DNA from: Achromobacter sp. ASV32 | GTDB taxonomy: Bacteria > Pseudomonadota > Gammaproteobacteria > Burkholderiales > Burkholderiaceae_B | Direction of reading: 5' to 3' | Assembly: GCF_016428805.1 (NCBI RefSeq) | Contig: NZ_JAELTJ010000053.1 | Coordinates: 1 to 36,704, forward strand | DNA: 36,704 nucleotides | In this document: positions 27,203 through 36,276 of the stretch, piece by piece | Numbering within the stretch: the stretch's first letter is position 1 | How the letters are laid out: each line of letters begins with the position of its first letter | Notes under the pieces: generated by a model | Databases searched by the model: none | Told to the model about the DNA's origin: nothing | Seen by the model: the letters and a program-made list of their open reading frames with translations, nothing else | Program-made: the position numbers and the translations under genes

Positions 27203-28474
27203 TTACCGGGTCGCCGGCGTGGTGCCCGCCGGGGCGCCCCCGCCCAACGACTTGTCCTTGGGGATCACCTCGGCACCGCCCACGATCTCGACCTTGGCGC
27301 CGGCGCGCAGGCGGTCGGTGCCTTCGGTCACGACGCGGTCGCCCGGCTGCAGGCCTTCGTTCACGGCGACCATGCCATTGTTGATGGCGCCCAGCTTGAC
27401 CTGCTTGACCTGCACGGTGTTGTCCGCCTGCACCTGGAAGACGAAGGCGCCGGCCGAACCCTGCTGCACCGCCGCCGTCGGAATCGCGGTGACGCCCTTG
27501 CGCGTCAGCACGTGCAGGCGCACGTTGACGAACTGGTTGGGAAACAGCGCGTCGTCCTGGTTGTCGAACCTGGCCTTGAGCTTGAGCGTGCCGGTGGTGA
27601 CGTCGATCTGGTTGTCCAGCGTTTCCAGCGTGCCGGACGCGATGCGCCGGGTGTCGGCGCGGTCATAGGCATCGACCGCCAGCGTCCTGCCCTGGGCCAG
27701 TTCGGCGCGCACTTCGGGCAATTGGGTCTCGGGCAGCGTGAACACCACCGAGATCGGCTGGGTCTGGGTGATCACGACCAGGCCGTTCGTGTCCGAGCTG
27801 GACACCAGGTTGCCACGGTCCACCTGGCGCAGGCCCAGGCGGCCGCTGATCGGCGCGGTGATGCGGGCGTAGTCCAGTTGCAGCCGGGCATTGTCGACAT
27901 TGGCCTGATCGCTCTTGATGGTGCCTTCGTATTGACGCACCAGCGCGGCCTGGGTGTCGACCTGCTGCTTGGCGATGGAGTCCTGCTTGAACAGGGCCTG
28001 GTAGCGTTGCAGGTCGCGGCGCGCGTTTTCAAGCAGTGCCTGGTTCTGCATCTGGGTGCCGCGAGCCTGGTCCAGCGCCACCTGGAAGGCGCGCGGATCG
28101 ACTTGCGCAAGCAGATCGCCCGCCTTGACCATCTGGCCTTCCTGGAACGGCACGTCCACCAGCTCGCCGCTGACGCGGCTGCGGACGGTCACGGTGTTGT
28201 AGGCGGTGACGGTGCCCAGCGATTTCAGGAAGATGTCGATGTCCTGCGTCACGGCGGTGGCCACCCGCACCGGCACGGCCATATTGGCCATGGCCGCGGC
28301 CATATTGGGCCGCCCCCCCGCGCCGGGGCGTCCGCCGCCCGCGCCGCCCGGTTTGGCCGCCGGACGCAATGCCAACCAGGCGATGCCGGCCACGACCAGC
28401 AAAAGCACCACCAACCCGATGATTCTGCGGCGGGTCCAGCGGGAAGGCGAAGAAACGGGACGGCTATCGGACAT
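27203..28474 (-). CDS. mdtA: RND efflux periplasmic adaptor (membrane fusion protein), MdtA-type
   Basis: Periplasmic adaptor joining pump and outer-membrane duct, 423 aa from ATG 28474. A GTG at 28492 would add six residues (MPEPFP), but GGAA lies closer to the right distance from the ATG. A basic start (RWTRRR) and one membrane helix (IIGLVVLLLVVAGIAWLALR, about 18-37) act as anchor, followed by an unusual Gly/Pro/Asn/Met-rich linker. Then come the lipoyl half-motifs (SLGTVTAYNTVTVRSRVSGE; GQMVKAGDLLAQVDPRAFQ), the coiled-coil hairpin (LENARRDLQRYQALFKQDSIAKQQVD) and the second lipoyl half (DYARITAPISGRLGLRQVDRG). First gene of the efflux operon. Confidence 0.94.
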   Translation of the reverse strand: MSDSRPVSSPSRWTRRRIIGLVVLLLVVAGIAWLALRPAAKPGGAGGGRPGAGGRPNMAAAMANMAVPVRVATAVTQDIDIFLKSLGTVTAYNTVTVRSRVSGELVDVPFQEGQMVKAGDLLAQVDPRAFQVALDQARGTQMQNQALLENARRDLQRYQALFKQDSIAKQQVDTQAALVRQYEGTIKSDQANVDNARLQLDYARITAPISGRLGLRQVDRGNLVSSSDTNGLVVITQTQPISVVFTLPETQLPEVRAELAQGRTLAVDAYDRADTRRIASGTLETLDNQIDVTTGTLKLKARFDNQDDALFPNQFVNVRLHVLTRKGVTAIPTAAVQQGSAGAFVFQVQADNTVQVKQVKLGAINNGMVAVNEGLQPGDRVVTEGTDRLRAGAKVEIVGGAEVIPKDKSLGGGAPAGTTPATR

Positions 28475-28529
28475 GGGAAACGGTTCCGGCACTGACGGAG
28501 AAAGCCGTATTGTGTACTAGACAAACGCC

Positions 28530-28559
28530 ATTTCAGCGATCGGCCGTTACGACTGAAAT
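28530..28559. promoter_or_regulatory. Inverted repeat before the efflux operon (candidate operator)
   Basis: ATTTCAG (28530-28536) and CTGAAAT (28553-28559) are perfect inverted arms separated by 16 bp. The arm nearest the adaptor gene overlaps a possible minus-strand -35 (CTGAAA, 28531-28536) whose -10 would be CACAAT (28509-28514). Pump repressors often bind such sites, but no regulator gene is adjacent in this window. Confidence 0.35.
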
Positions 28560-28644
28560 AGGCCGCAACAGGAATCGGGGAGTGATCACCCCCAGTCCAG
28601 GGTCGCCGGACGGGGGAGCAGCGGCGGTCTTTCGCCCGTCCCGA

Positions 28645-29415
28645 TCAGGAATTGCAGAGCGTGATCTGGAAAGGGATGTCGCGGGCGACCTGCTGCGGCT
28701 TGAATTCGCCGTCCTGGGTCGAAAAGCGGATCCAGATCATGTACTTGTTCGCGCTGATCTCGGGAAACGCCCCTTGGGCCGGGTCCACCCACACGCGCAG
28801 CAGCTGGAACTGCTTGCCGGCCAGCATCTGCTGGTAGGCGCCTTGTTCGGCCACGATGTCGGCCTTGCGGCCCGATTCGCGCAGCAGACGCAGGGCCAGG
28901 GTCAGGCCGTCATACAGGGGAATGAAGGGCGCCAGCCAGCCTTGCAGGTCGGCGCAGCGCGCGGCTTCGGACTTGTGCTGCCAGGCGTAGTACGAGGGCA
29001 TGTCCACCTGGGTGGCGCTGCCGGGCACCGACAGGCGGCCCCGCAGGCTGGTCAGCCATTCGTTCTCGCGCAGCGACTGGCCCGTCTTGCCAGGCGCGGC
29101 CAGGGCGGTGGACACTTTTTCGAGTTCGCGCAGCATGCCTTCCAGTGCATCTTGCGCCACGCCGGGGTGGTCGCGCAGGCCTATCAGGGACACGCGCTGG
29201 CGTTCCAGGTCTTGCAGGACGGCGCCTTTCACATCGGTGCGTTCGCATGCATCGAGCAGGTCGAACAGTGAGGTGACGGCGACCTGGTGCTGGCGTGAGT
29301 CTCCCTCGCGGGCGAAGAAGAACAACCTGTCGAACAGGTATTCGAGCCGCAGGTAAGCGCGGATGCGCTCATTGAAGGGATATTCGTAAACAATCACGCT
29401 TGTAAACAGGCCCAT
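28645..29415 (-). CDS. zapD: Cell division protein ZapD
   Basis: FtsZ-associated protein that bundles FtsZ filaments at midcell, 256 aa, cytoplasmic. The conserved N-terminus IVYEYPFNERIRAYLRLEYLFDRL is diagnostic (formerly YacF). Further family blocks are SVPGSATQVDMPSYYAWQH and C-terminal WIRFSTQDGEFKPQQVARDIPF. The ATG at 29415 gives a short MGLFTSV extension before the usual start; a GTG seven residues in is an alternative, and neither has a strong ribosome site. It is last in pilD-coaE-zapD, 24 nt after coaE. Confidence 0.95.
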   Translation of the reverse strand: MGLFTSVIVYEYPFNERIRAYLRLEYLFDRLFFFAREGDSRQHQVAVTSLFDLLDACERTDVKGAVLQDLERQRVSLIGLRDHPGVAQDALEGMLRELEKVSTALAAPGKTGQSLRENEWLTSLRGRLSVPGSATQVDMPSYYAWQHKSEAARCADLQGWLAPFIPLYDGLTLALRLLRESGRKADIVAEQGAYQQMLAGKQFQLLRVWVDPAQGAFPEISANKYMIWIRFSTQDGEFKPQQVARDIPFQITLCNS

Positions 29416-29439
29416 CAGAGGTCGGCCTGACGGCCGAGA

Positions 29440-30087
29440 TTATTCAGGGGTGCCGGCCAAGCCCTGGGCTTGCCGGCCCGTCTTGGCCGCCAGCGCCAGC
29501 CAGCGATCATGCAGGGTCTTCGCCTGCGCGCGCAATTGTTCCGGCGAGGTCGCGCCGTCGTTGTTGATGACGTCGTCGGCGACTGCCAACCGGCTTGCCC
29601 GCGCAGCCTGTGCCGCCATGATACGCCTGATGGCAGAGTCCGTCAGCCCGCTGCGCGAACGCACGCGCGCCACTTGGGTTTCCGGGTCGCAATCGACCAC
29701 GCAGATGCGATCGACGCGGTCGCGCCAACGCGCAATCGACTCGACCAGCAAGGGCACCACGAACACCAGATATGGGCCGCGCGCGGCTGCGGCCTGGCGC
29801 TCGGTTTCCTGGCCGATCACGGGATGCAGCAAGGCCTCCAGGCGCAGGCGCACCTGCGGATCGGCAAAGGCGCGCTCGCGCATCCAATCGCGGTTGAGCG
29901 CGCCGTCCGGCGTCAGCGCGCCGGGCCCGAACTCGCGTTCGATGGCAGGCATGGCGGCGCCGCCGGCCGCGGTCAGCGCGCGCGCGATTTCATCGGTATC
30001 CACCACCGATGCGCCCCACTGCGCCAACAGGTCGGCCACGCGCGACTTGCCGGAACCGATGCCGCCTGTCAGGCCGATATTGAACAT
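29440..30087 (-). CDS. coaE: Dephospho-CoA kinase
   Basis: Last step of coenzyme A synthesis, phosphorylating the 3'-hydroxyl of dephospho-CoA; cytoplasmic. 215 aa from ATG 30087, where AGGA lies 9 nt upstream and the protein begins MFNIGLTGGIGSGKS as is usual. ATG 30096 would add MTD but sits directly against the AGGA. P-loop GGIGSGKS is at residues 8-15; the DTDEIAR motif, LLHPVIGQE, and VVPLLVES follow, as in the family. Middle gene of pilD-coaE-zapD, the same order found in many proteobacteria. Confidence 0.95.
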   Translation of the reverse strand: MFNIGLTGGIGSGKSRVADLLAQWGASVVDTDEIARALTAAGGAAMPAIEREFGPGALTPDGALNRDWMRERAFADPQVRLRLEALLHPVIGQETERQAAAARGPYLVFVVPLLVESIARWRDRVDRICVVDCDPETQVARVRSRSGLTDSAIRRIMAAQAARASRLAVADDVINNDGATSPEQLRAQAKTLHDRWLALAAKTGRQAQGLAGTPE

Positions 30088-30136
30088 GTCCGTCATTCCT
30101 ATGTGCTCAGGTCTTGATCTGCCCCCGGGGCAGGCA

Positions 30137-30994
30137 TCAGTGCAGCAACCATCCCAGGCCCTGCTCGCCGCCCAACAGCAGCACCACCACGCCCGCCAGC
30201 GCCAGATACGGCCCGAACGGCAGCGCCTGGCCGCGATGGGCGCGGCCGCTGAGCGTCTGCGCGCCGCCGATCACCACGCCCACCACCGAGGCGCCCAGCA
30301 GCAGCATCGGCAGCGCCCCCACGCCGAACCACGCGCCCAGCGCGGCCAGCAGCTTGAAGTCGCCAAAGCCCATGCCCTCGCGGCCCGTCAGCAGGCGGAA
30401 TGCATGAAAGATAACCCAGAGGAACAGATAGCCGGCCACCGCGCCCACCACCGCCAGTTGCAGCGTGGTGAAGGCGTCGAACAGGTTCACCAGCAAACCG
30501 GCCCAGGCCAGCGGCAAGGTGATCGCGTCGGGCAGCAGCGTGGATTCCAGGTCGATCCAGGCCAGCGCCACCAACGCGGCCGACAGGCCCATGGCGCACA
30601 ACGCAATGGGCGTGGCGCCGAAACGCCAGGCGCAGGCGGCGAACAGGACACAGGTGGTGAGCTCGATGACAGGGTAGCGCCAGCCGATCGCGCCGTGGCA
30701 GACGCCGCAGCGGCCCCGCAGCGCCAGCCAGCCCACGAGGGGCAGCCGGCGCCAGCCCGCCACCGGCGCCTCGCAACGCGGGCAATGCGAGGGCGGCGCC
30801 AGCAAGCCGTAGTCGGAGGCCGGCCGCGCCTTGCCTACCGCGTCCAGGCATTGCGCCTGCCATTCGCGTTCCATCATGCGCGGCAGGCGATAGGTCAGCC
30901 GGGTCAGCCAGCCCCCCACGAACAAGCCGCCCAGCGCGGCCAGCCCGACGAACAGCGCCAGGGGCACCGCAAACCCATGCCAGAGGGTCGTCAT
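30137..30994 (-). CDS. pilD: Type IV prepilin peptidase / N-methyltransferase PilD
   Basis: Inner-membrane aspartyl protease that cleaves leader peptides of type IV prepilins or type II pseudopilins and methylates the new N-terminus. 285 aa from ATG 30994, with GGGAG 6 nt upstream; a longer in-frame start is less likely. The zinc-binding pairs Cys71/Cys74 and Cys96/Cys99 are present. The catalytic aspartates are Asp148 in WIDLESTLLPD and Asp212 in GMGFGDFK. About eight membrane helices. It lies first in pilD-coaE-zapD. The assembly genes pilB and pilC that often precede pilD are absent upstream here, so its substrates are encoded elsewhere. Confidence 0.94.
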   Translation of the reverse strand: MTTLWHGFAVPLALFVGLAALGGLFVGGWLTRLTYRLPRMMEREWQAQCLDAVGKARPASDYGLLAPPSHCPRCEAPVAGWRRLPLVGWLALRGRCGVCHGAIGWRYPVIELTTCVLFAACAWRFGATPIALCAMGLSAALVALAWIDLESTLLPDAITLPLAWAGLLVNLFDAFTTLQLAVVGAVAGYLFLWVIFHAFRLLTGREGMGFGDFKLLAALGAWFGVGALPMLLLGASVVGVVIGGAQTLSGRAHRGQALPFGPYLALAGVVVLLLGGEQGLGWLLH

Positions 30995-31152
30995 GCTGCG
31001 CTCCCCCGCGACACGACCCGTCCTGCCGAACATCCGGCATTTGCGGCAAAACGGCAGGCTTGCCGCCTGGGACCGTGTCGTAATTTGTGCATAAAAGGCG
31101 AACAGTGTCTTTCGAGGTATGGGGGAACGTATCGAATCTTCGCATAAGTGCG

Positions 31153-31158
31153 TAAAAT
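31153..31158 (+). promoter_or_regulatory. Candidate -10 of the NlpE-like lipoprotein gene
   Basis: TAAAAT at 31153-31158 lies 32 nt before the ATG. The -35 position at 17-bp spacing reads TATCGA and is poor. It lies in a locally AT-rich stretch (31080-31180) that clearly contains the upstream signals for this gene. Confidence 0.3.
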
Positions 31159-31190
31159 CGGAGACAGACTCAACTTACGGATCAGCTGCC

Positions 31191-31979
31191 ATGGCCGCGC
31201 GCGTCGAAATCCTCACTCGCCCCCGCAAACTCAGCATCGTGGGGCTGCTGCTAGCGGGCACGGCACTGGGCGCTGCGGGCTGCGCCCAGCAACGCACCGA
31301 AGGCTATTACGACCCCCCGGCGGAAAGCACCGTCACCGACGCTCAATACCAAGGTTCGGGCGCCGGCTACCGCACCGTGCTGCGAGCCCCGTCGCAGGTG
31401 CAGATCGCGCTCAAGCCCGACCAGAAGAAAACCCAGGCCCAATCCGGCCAGGCCGCCCAGGGCGGCGCCATCACCGAAGACGGCCAGGCCGTGCCCGAAG
31501 GTGCGGACACCGGTTCGGCAGCAACGGCCGGATCGACCCCCGCGCCGGTCGCCGCCCCCGCCGGCGGCAGCACGCAAAGCGCAGCCGCCCATGGCCTGGT
31601 GCCGCAACCGCAAACCTACATGGGCACCCTGCCGTGTTTTTCGCCCGCCATGCAATGCACGGCGCAGCGCGTGACCCTGACCCTGGCGCCCAATGGCCGC
31701 TGGCGCGGCCGCACGGCCTACCTGGAAGACGCCACCAAGAAGGCGGCGCCGGTGGTGGAACAAGGCTGCTGGGATGCCACCGACGAGCGCCCGCCGCGCG
31801 TGATCCTGCTCGATGGCCAGGGCAATGTGCGGGTGGAATTCCTGGTGGCCGCCAACAACGTGCTGCGCGTGCGTTCCATCGGCGGCCAGACGCCCAACCT
31901 GAACTACAACCTGACCCGCCAGCCGGATCTGGACCCGATCGACGAGCTGGCCAAGGCCACCGCGCCCCAGTGCCCGTGA
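31191..31979 (+). CDS. Lipoprotein with divergent NlpE-like domain
   Basis: 262 aa. The signal peptide ends GTALGAAGC, a slightly weak lipobox with Cys31 as the lipidated residue, so the protein should sit in a membrane facing the periplasm. Residues 32-141 are a low-complexity Gln/Ala/Pro/Gly spacer. Residues 142-241 resemble the NlpE N-terminal domain: TYMGTLPC, then TLTLAPNGRWRGRTAYLE, then a WDATDERPPRVILLDGQG strand pair. NlpE normally has a CxxC after the LPC motif; here Cys149 and Cys156 are six residues apart. A role as a copper- or envelope-stress lipoprotein like NlpE is possible, but no Cpx genes are nearby. ATG 31191 is chosen because the signal peptide begins there. Monocistronic, with its own terminator. 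Confidence 0.85.
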   Translation: MAARVEILTRPRKLSIVGLLLAGTALGAAGCAQQRTEGYYDPPAESTVTDAQYQGSGAGYRTVLRAPSQVQIALKPDQKKTQAQSGQAAQGGAITEDGQAVPEGADTGSAATAGSTPAPVAAPAGGSTQSAAAHGLVPQPQTYMGTLPCFSPAMQCTAQRVTLTLAPNGRWRGRTAYLEDATKKAAPVVEQGCWDATDERPPRVILLDGQGNVRVEFLVAANNVLRVRSIGGQTPNLNYNLTRQPDLDPIDELAKATAPQCP

Positions 31980-32026
31980 GCCTGGCAGGCCGGGTATCCC
32001 CCTCGGCCTGATCCGATACCCTGCCC

Positions 32027-32067
32027 CAGGGCCTGCCGGACTTCGCGTCCGCCAGGCCCTGTGTTTT
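32027..32067 (+). terminator. Rho-independent terminator after the NlpE-like gene
   Basis: CAGGGCCTG (32027-32035) pairs perfectly with CAGGCCCTG (32053-32061), and an inner CGGAC/GTCCG (32037-32041, 32047-32051) continues past a C-C mismatch to a TTCGC loop. It is followed by TGTTTT (32062-32067). It begins 48 nt after the stop codon and is the strongest terminator in the window. Confidence 0.8.
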
Positions 32068-32198
32068 GGTCGATCGGAAATACAAATGTGAGTGCACACT
32101 TACGTCATAGCTCGCAATTTATATCGGTTCATCCGCGCCATGTGGCTGACCGGGCGGGTCTTGATGCCCCGTTTTTGGGCAGCGGTCGAGGGACCGCG

Positions 32199-32621
32199 TC
32201 AATCGTCAGGGGCCGGCCCCGGGGATGAGGTATCCCGTGCGTCGGGGTCCGGCGGGACGGACTTGGCCGCATACCTGGCGCGGGCGCCCTGGGGTTCATG
32301 CAGCCAGGGTGACGGCTGCGCCGGCCGCTCCTGGGCCCACGCCGGCGCCGGCCCGGGGGCATCGTCCGGGGTAACGCCCGATACCGGCGAAGCGCCCGAA
32401 CGGCCGTGGGCGCACAGCCGGCACGCCAGTTGCATGGCGTTGCGCGCCCGCAGCTTGGTGAAGATGCGGGCGCGGTGGGCTTCGACGGTGCGCAACGAAA
32501 TGCCCAGGTCGATGGCGATGACCTTGTTGGGACGGCCCGCCGCGACATAGGCGACGATCTGCCGCTCGCGCGGGGTCAGGGCGGACAGGACAGCGTCGAG
32601 ATCGGGACGGGGCGTTTGCAT
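32199..32621 (-). CDS. Stand-alone LuxR/FixJ-type DNA-binding protein
   Basis: 140 aa. Residues about 13-72 form a complete LuxR/FixJ winged HTH: LTPRERQIVAYVAAGRPNKV, IAIDLGISLRTVEAHRARIF, TKLRARNAMQLACRL. There is no receiver or ligand domain in front of it. The closest pattern is the C-terminal effector domain of FixJ-type response regulators. The last 60 residues are a Pro/Ala/Asp-rich, probably disordered tail. ATG 32621 is chosen because it starts just before the domain; upstream in-frame sequence has no family similarity. It follows panC by 101 nt on the same strand. A 19-bp inverted repeat lies 11 nt upstream of the start and may be its own operator or an mRNA hairpin. Confidence 0.82.
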   Translation of the reverse strand: MQTPRPDLDAVLSALTPRERQIVAYVAAGRPNKVIAIDLGISLRTVEAHRARIFTKLRARNAMQLACRLCAHGRSGASPVSGVTPDDAPGPAPAWAQERPAQPSPWLHEPQGARARYAAKSVPPDPDARDTSSPGPAPDD

Positions 32622-32631
32622 GGGGCGGGCT

Positions 32632-32650
32632 CTGCAATAAAGGATTGCAG
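32632..32650 (-). promoter_or_regulatory. 19-bp inverted repeat before the LuxR-type gene
   Basis: CTGCAAT-AAAGG-ATTGCAG has perfect 7-bp arms. It ends 11 nt before the start codon. The length fits a LuxR-family dimer site, which would give autoregulation; in RNA it could instead fold over the weak ribosome site. Confidence 0.5.
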
Positions 32651-32722
32651 TGAGTCTGCCCGGCCCGATGTGGCCGCGTAAGCTGGCAATTCTGCTAGGG
32701 GCCCGGCGCGCGCCCGAAGGCT

Positions 32723-33616
<894 letters not shown>

Positions 33617-33626
33617 TCAGGGCCTG

Positions 33627-34517
33627 CTAGGCCGCGACCGCCGCGACGCTGGTGTAGGCCAGGCGCACGTAGATGGGAGCATAGGGTTCGGCCTGCGTGA
33701 TTTCCAGCAAGGATTCGCGGGCCAGTTCCAGCATGGCAATGAAGTGCACCACGACGACCGCCGCGGGCGCGCCTTCGCGCACGCGCTCCATGAACAGGTC
33801 GCCGAATTCCATGAAGCGCACGTCGTTCAGGCGCCGCAGGATGTGCGTCATGTGATCGCGCACCGACAACTGCTCGCGGGTAATGTGGTGGTGCTGGTTG
33901 AGCTTGGCCCGCTTCATGATGTCGGCCCAGGCTTCGCGCAGGTCATCGACACTGACCTCGGGCAGCATGCGCTCGACGCTCAGGTCGGCCACGGCATGGC
34001 TGCTGACGAAGTCGCGGCCCAGCTGGGGCAAGGCGTCCAGCTTCTGGGCGGCCAGCTTCATCTGCTCGTATTCGAGCAGGCGGCGCACGAGTTCGGCGCG
34101 CGGGTCTTCGGGCTCTTCGCCGGTGTCGGTCTTTTTGACCGGCAGCAGCATGCGCGATTTGATCTCGATCAGCATCGCCGCCATGAGCAGGTATTCCGCC
34201 GCCAGCTCAAGGTTGTGGATGCGGATCTGGTCGACGTAGGACAGATACTGCCGTGTGACATCCGCCATGGGGATGTCCAGCACATTGAAGTTCTGTTTGC
34301 GGATCAGGTAGAGCAGCAGGTCCAGCGGCCCCTCGAACGCCTCGAGGAAGATCTCCAGCGCATCCGGCGGAATGTACAGATCCGTCGGCATCTGGAACAG
34401 CGGCTCGCCGTACAGACGCGCGAACGCGACGCTGTCGATCGTGTCAGGGGTGCTGTCGACGGGCGGTTCCACTAGCGCGGCCAGGGCATCGCCCGGGACG
34501 GAGGGGGGGTGGGCCAT
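33627..34517 (-). CDS. scpA: Segregation and condensation protein A
   Basis: Kleisin subunit of the SMC-ScpAB complex that organises and separates chromosomes, 296 aa, cytoplasmic. The N-terminal SMC-binding region contains FEGPLDLLLYLIRKQNFNVLDIPMADVTRQYLSY, the family signature, followed by AAEYLLMAAMLIEIKSRMLLP. The C-terminal winged-helix region (VREGAPAAVVVVHFIAMLELAREALLE type; here LELARESLLEITQAEPYAPI) binds the SMC cap. The 40-residue N-terminal extension rich in Pro/Asp is longer than in short family members, and a later start is possible. scpB is not in the window. It starts 17 nt after the DUF3460 stop. Confidence 0.96.
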   Translation of the reverse strand: MAHPPSVPGDALAALVEPPVDSTPDTIDSVAFARLYGEPLFQMPTDLYIPPDALEIFLEAFEGPLDLLLYLIRKQNFNVLDIPMADVTRQYLSYVDQIRIHNLELAAEYLLMAAMLIEIKSRMLLPVKKTDTGEEPEDPRAELVRRLLEYEQMKLAAQKLDALPQLGRDFVSSHAVADLSVERMLPEVSVDDLREAWADIMKRAKLNQHHHITREQLSVRDHMTHILRRLNDVRFMEFGDLFMERVREGAPAAVVVVHFIAMLELARESLLEITQAEPYAPIYVRLAYTSVAAVAA

Positions 34518-34534
34518 GGCTGCCGCAACGGGTA

Positions 34535-34723
34535 TCAGTCAGCCTGATACACGTACGGCTTTTGCGGCACGCGCGCCGCACGGAAGCCTTCGAGCAGCTC
34601 CGCGTCTTGCGGCTTGTCCCAAAGACGCGCCCGGCCTTCGCGCTGGCGCTCTTCGGTGCCAGGGTGCGACTGCTTGTAGTCTTTCAGGAAAAGGGTGATC
34701 TCGGATTCGTAGTTGGCAGCCAT
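34535..34723 (-). CDS. DUF3460-family small protein
   Basis: 62 aa, cytoplasmic, highly charged. YESEITLFLKDYKQSHPGTEERQREGRARLWDK and C-terminal RVPQKPYVYQAD match the DUF3460 family, which is confined largely to betaproteobacteria and usually sits before scpA, as here. Function is unknown. The ribosome site is weak (GGTG region). It heads the DUF3460-scpA-panC unit, and its promoter must lie in the 98-nt spacer shared with the divergent MFS gene. Confidence 0.93.
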   Translation of the reverse strand: MAANYESEITLFLKDYKQSHPGTEERQREGRARLWDKPQDAELLEGFRAARVPQKPYVYQAD

Positions 34724-34787
34724 GGCACCAATTTCAATGGGTTTCGGATCCCTGGAGTTTACTTCACGCGGCGGCAGGCCCCGGCGT

Positions 34788-34793
34788 TACAAT
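34788..34793 (+). promoter_or_regulatory. Candidate -10 of the MFS transporter gene
   Basis: TACAAT (34788-34793) is a five-of-six match, 28 nt before the ATG. The best -35 is TTCACG (34763-34768) with a long 19-bp spacer, so activity may be weak or assisted. Confidence 0.35.
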
Positions 34794-34821
34794 CTTTTGG
34801 CTCCCAACGCCCCCTCCCGCC

Positions 34822-36262
34822 ATGTCCGCAGAATCCGCAGCCGCAGCCAATCCCGCTCCCCCCTCAACCCCGGACGCGGTGCGCGCGGCGCGAATGATCC
34901 CCTTCATCGTGGGCTGTGCGCTGTTCATGCAGATGCTGGACGCCACCGTGGTGGCCACCGCGCTGCCGGCCATGGCCCGGGCCCTGGGATCGACCCCGGT
35001 GCGGCTGAACGTCGCCATTACTTCCTACCTGCTGTCGGTGGCCGTGTTCGTGCCGGTCAGCGGCTGGGCGGCCGACCGCTACGGCGCGCGCCGGGTGTTC
35101 GTGGCCGCCATCGGCCTGTTCACGCTCAGTTCGGTGGCCTGTGCCCTGTCCCAGGACCTGCCCCAGCTGGTCATCGCCCGCGTCATCCAGGGCATGGCCG
35201 GGGCCATGATGGTGCCGGTGGGGCGCATCATCCTCCTGCGCACGGTGCCCAAGCAGGATCTGCTCAAAGCCATGTCGTTCCTGTCGATCCCGGCGCTGCT
35301 GGGGCCAGTGATCGGGCCGCCGCTGGGCGGATTCATGGTCACCTACATGTCGTGGCACTGGATCTTCCTGATCAACATCCCCATCGGCATCCTGGGCATC
35401 GCCCTGGTGCTGCGCTTCGTGGCCGAAATCAAGGAAGAAGCCGCCCCGCGCCTGGACTGGCTGGGGTTCCTGCTCAGCGCCGTATGCCTGGCCGCGCTGG
35501 TCAGCGGCTTCGAGGCCATCGGCCGCGACGTGATGCCGCTGCCCGCCCTGCTGGGCCTGATCGCGCTGGGCGCGGCCTGTGGCCTGGCCTATGGCTGGCA
35601 CGCGCGGCGCATCGACCACCCCATCATCGACCTGTCGCTGATGCGCATCCCCACCTTCGCCATCTCGACGCTGGGCGGCAACCTGTGCCGCTTCGCCGTG
35701 GGCGCCACGCCGTTCCTCCTGGCCATGCTGCTGCAGGTGGGTTTCGGCCTGTCGCCGTTCTCGGCCGGCCTGATCACCTTTGCCAGCGCGGCCGGCGCCC
35801 TGCTGATGAAATTCGTCGCCACGCCCATCGTGCGGCACTTCGGCTTTCGCCGCGTGCTGACCGTGAACGCGGTGCTGACCGGCGCCTTCATCATGGTCTG
35901 CGCCACCTTCACGCCCGCCACGCCGGTGTGGCTGCTGATCGCCATCCTCCTGATCGGCGGCTTCTTCCGTTCGCTGCAATTTACCGGGGTAAATACGCTA
36001 ACCTATGCTGACATCCCCCCCGCCAAGATGAGCCGCGCCAGCAGCTTCGCCGCCATGGCGCAGCAACTGGGCATCAGCCTTGGCGTGGGTGTGGCCGCCG
36101 TCACGCTGAACATCAGCATGACGCTGCGCGGCGCCGAAACACTGGCGGTCGGCGACGTCATCGCCGGCTTCATCGTCATCGGCCTGCTGTGCGCGGCCTC
36201 GGTCTTTTCCTTTAGACGCCTCGACCCGCTGGCCGGGGCACACCTGAACGGCGCCAAACAAA

Positions 36263-36276
<14 letters not shown>
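34822..36276 (+). CDS. MFS transporter, DHA2 (EmrB/QacA) family
   Basis: Inner-membrane proton antiporter, 484 aa, probably 14 helices. Helix 1 carries [17 protein letters not shown], the DHA2 motif D1. Motif A is [13 protein letters not shown] in loop 2-3, and motif C in helix 5 is [12 protein letters not shown]. The middle region ends in [34 protein letters not shown], characteristic of the family. Members export drugs, dyes or metabolites; the substrate is unknown. The last 14 nt overlap the start of glpK, which links the two genes in one transcript. It diverges from DUF3460. Confidence 0.93.

Noticed and set aside
28575..28600. GGGGAGTGATCACCCC as terminator of zapD
   Set aside because: The symmetry is mostly a GTGATCAC palindrome with a tiny stem and no T-tract; not supportable as a terminator.
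32092..32550. A 152-codon plus-strand frame opposite the LuxR-type gene
   Set aside because: It overlaps almost fully a frame with a clear HTH domain, and its translation shows no family features.
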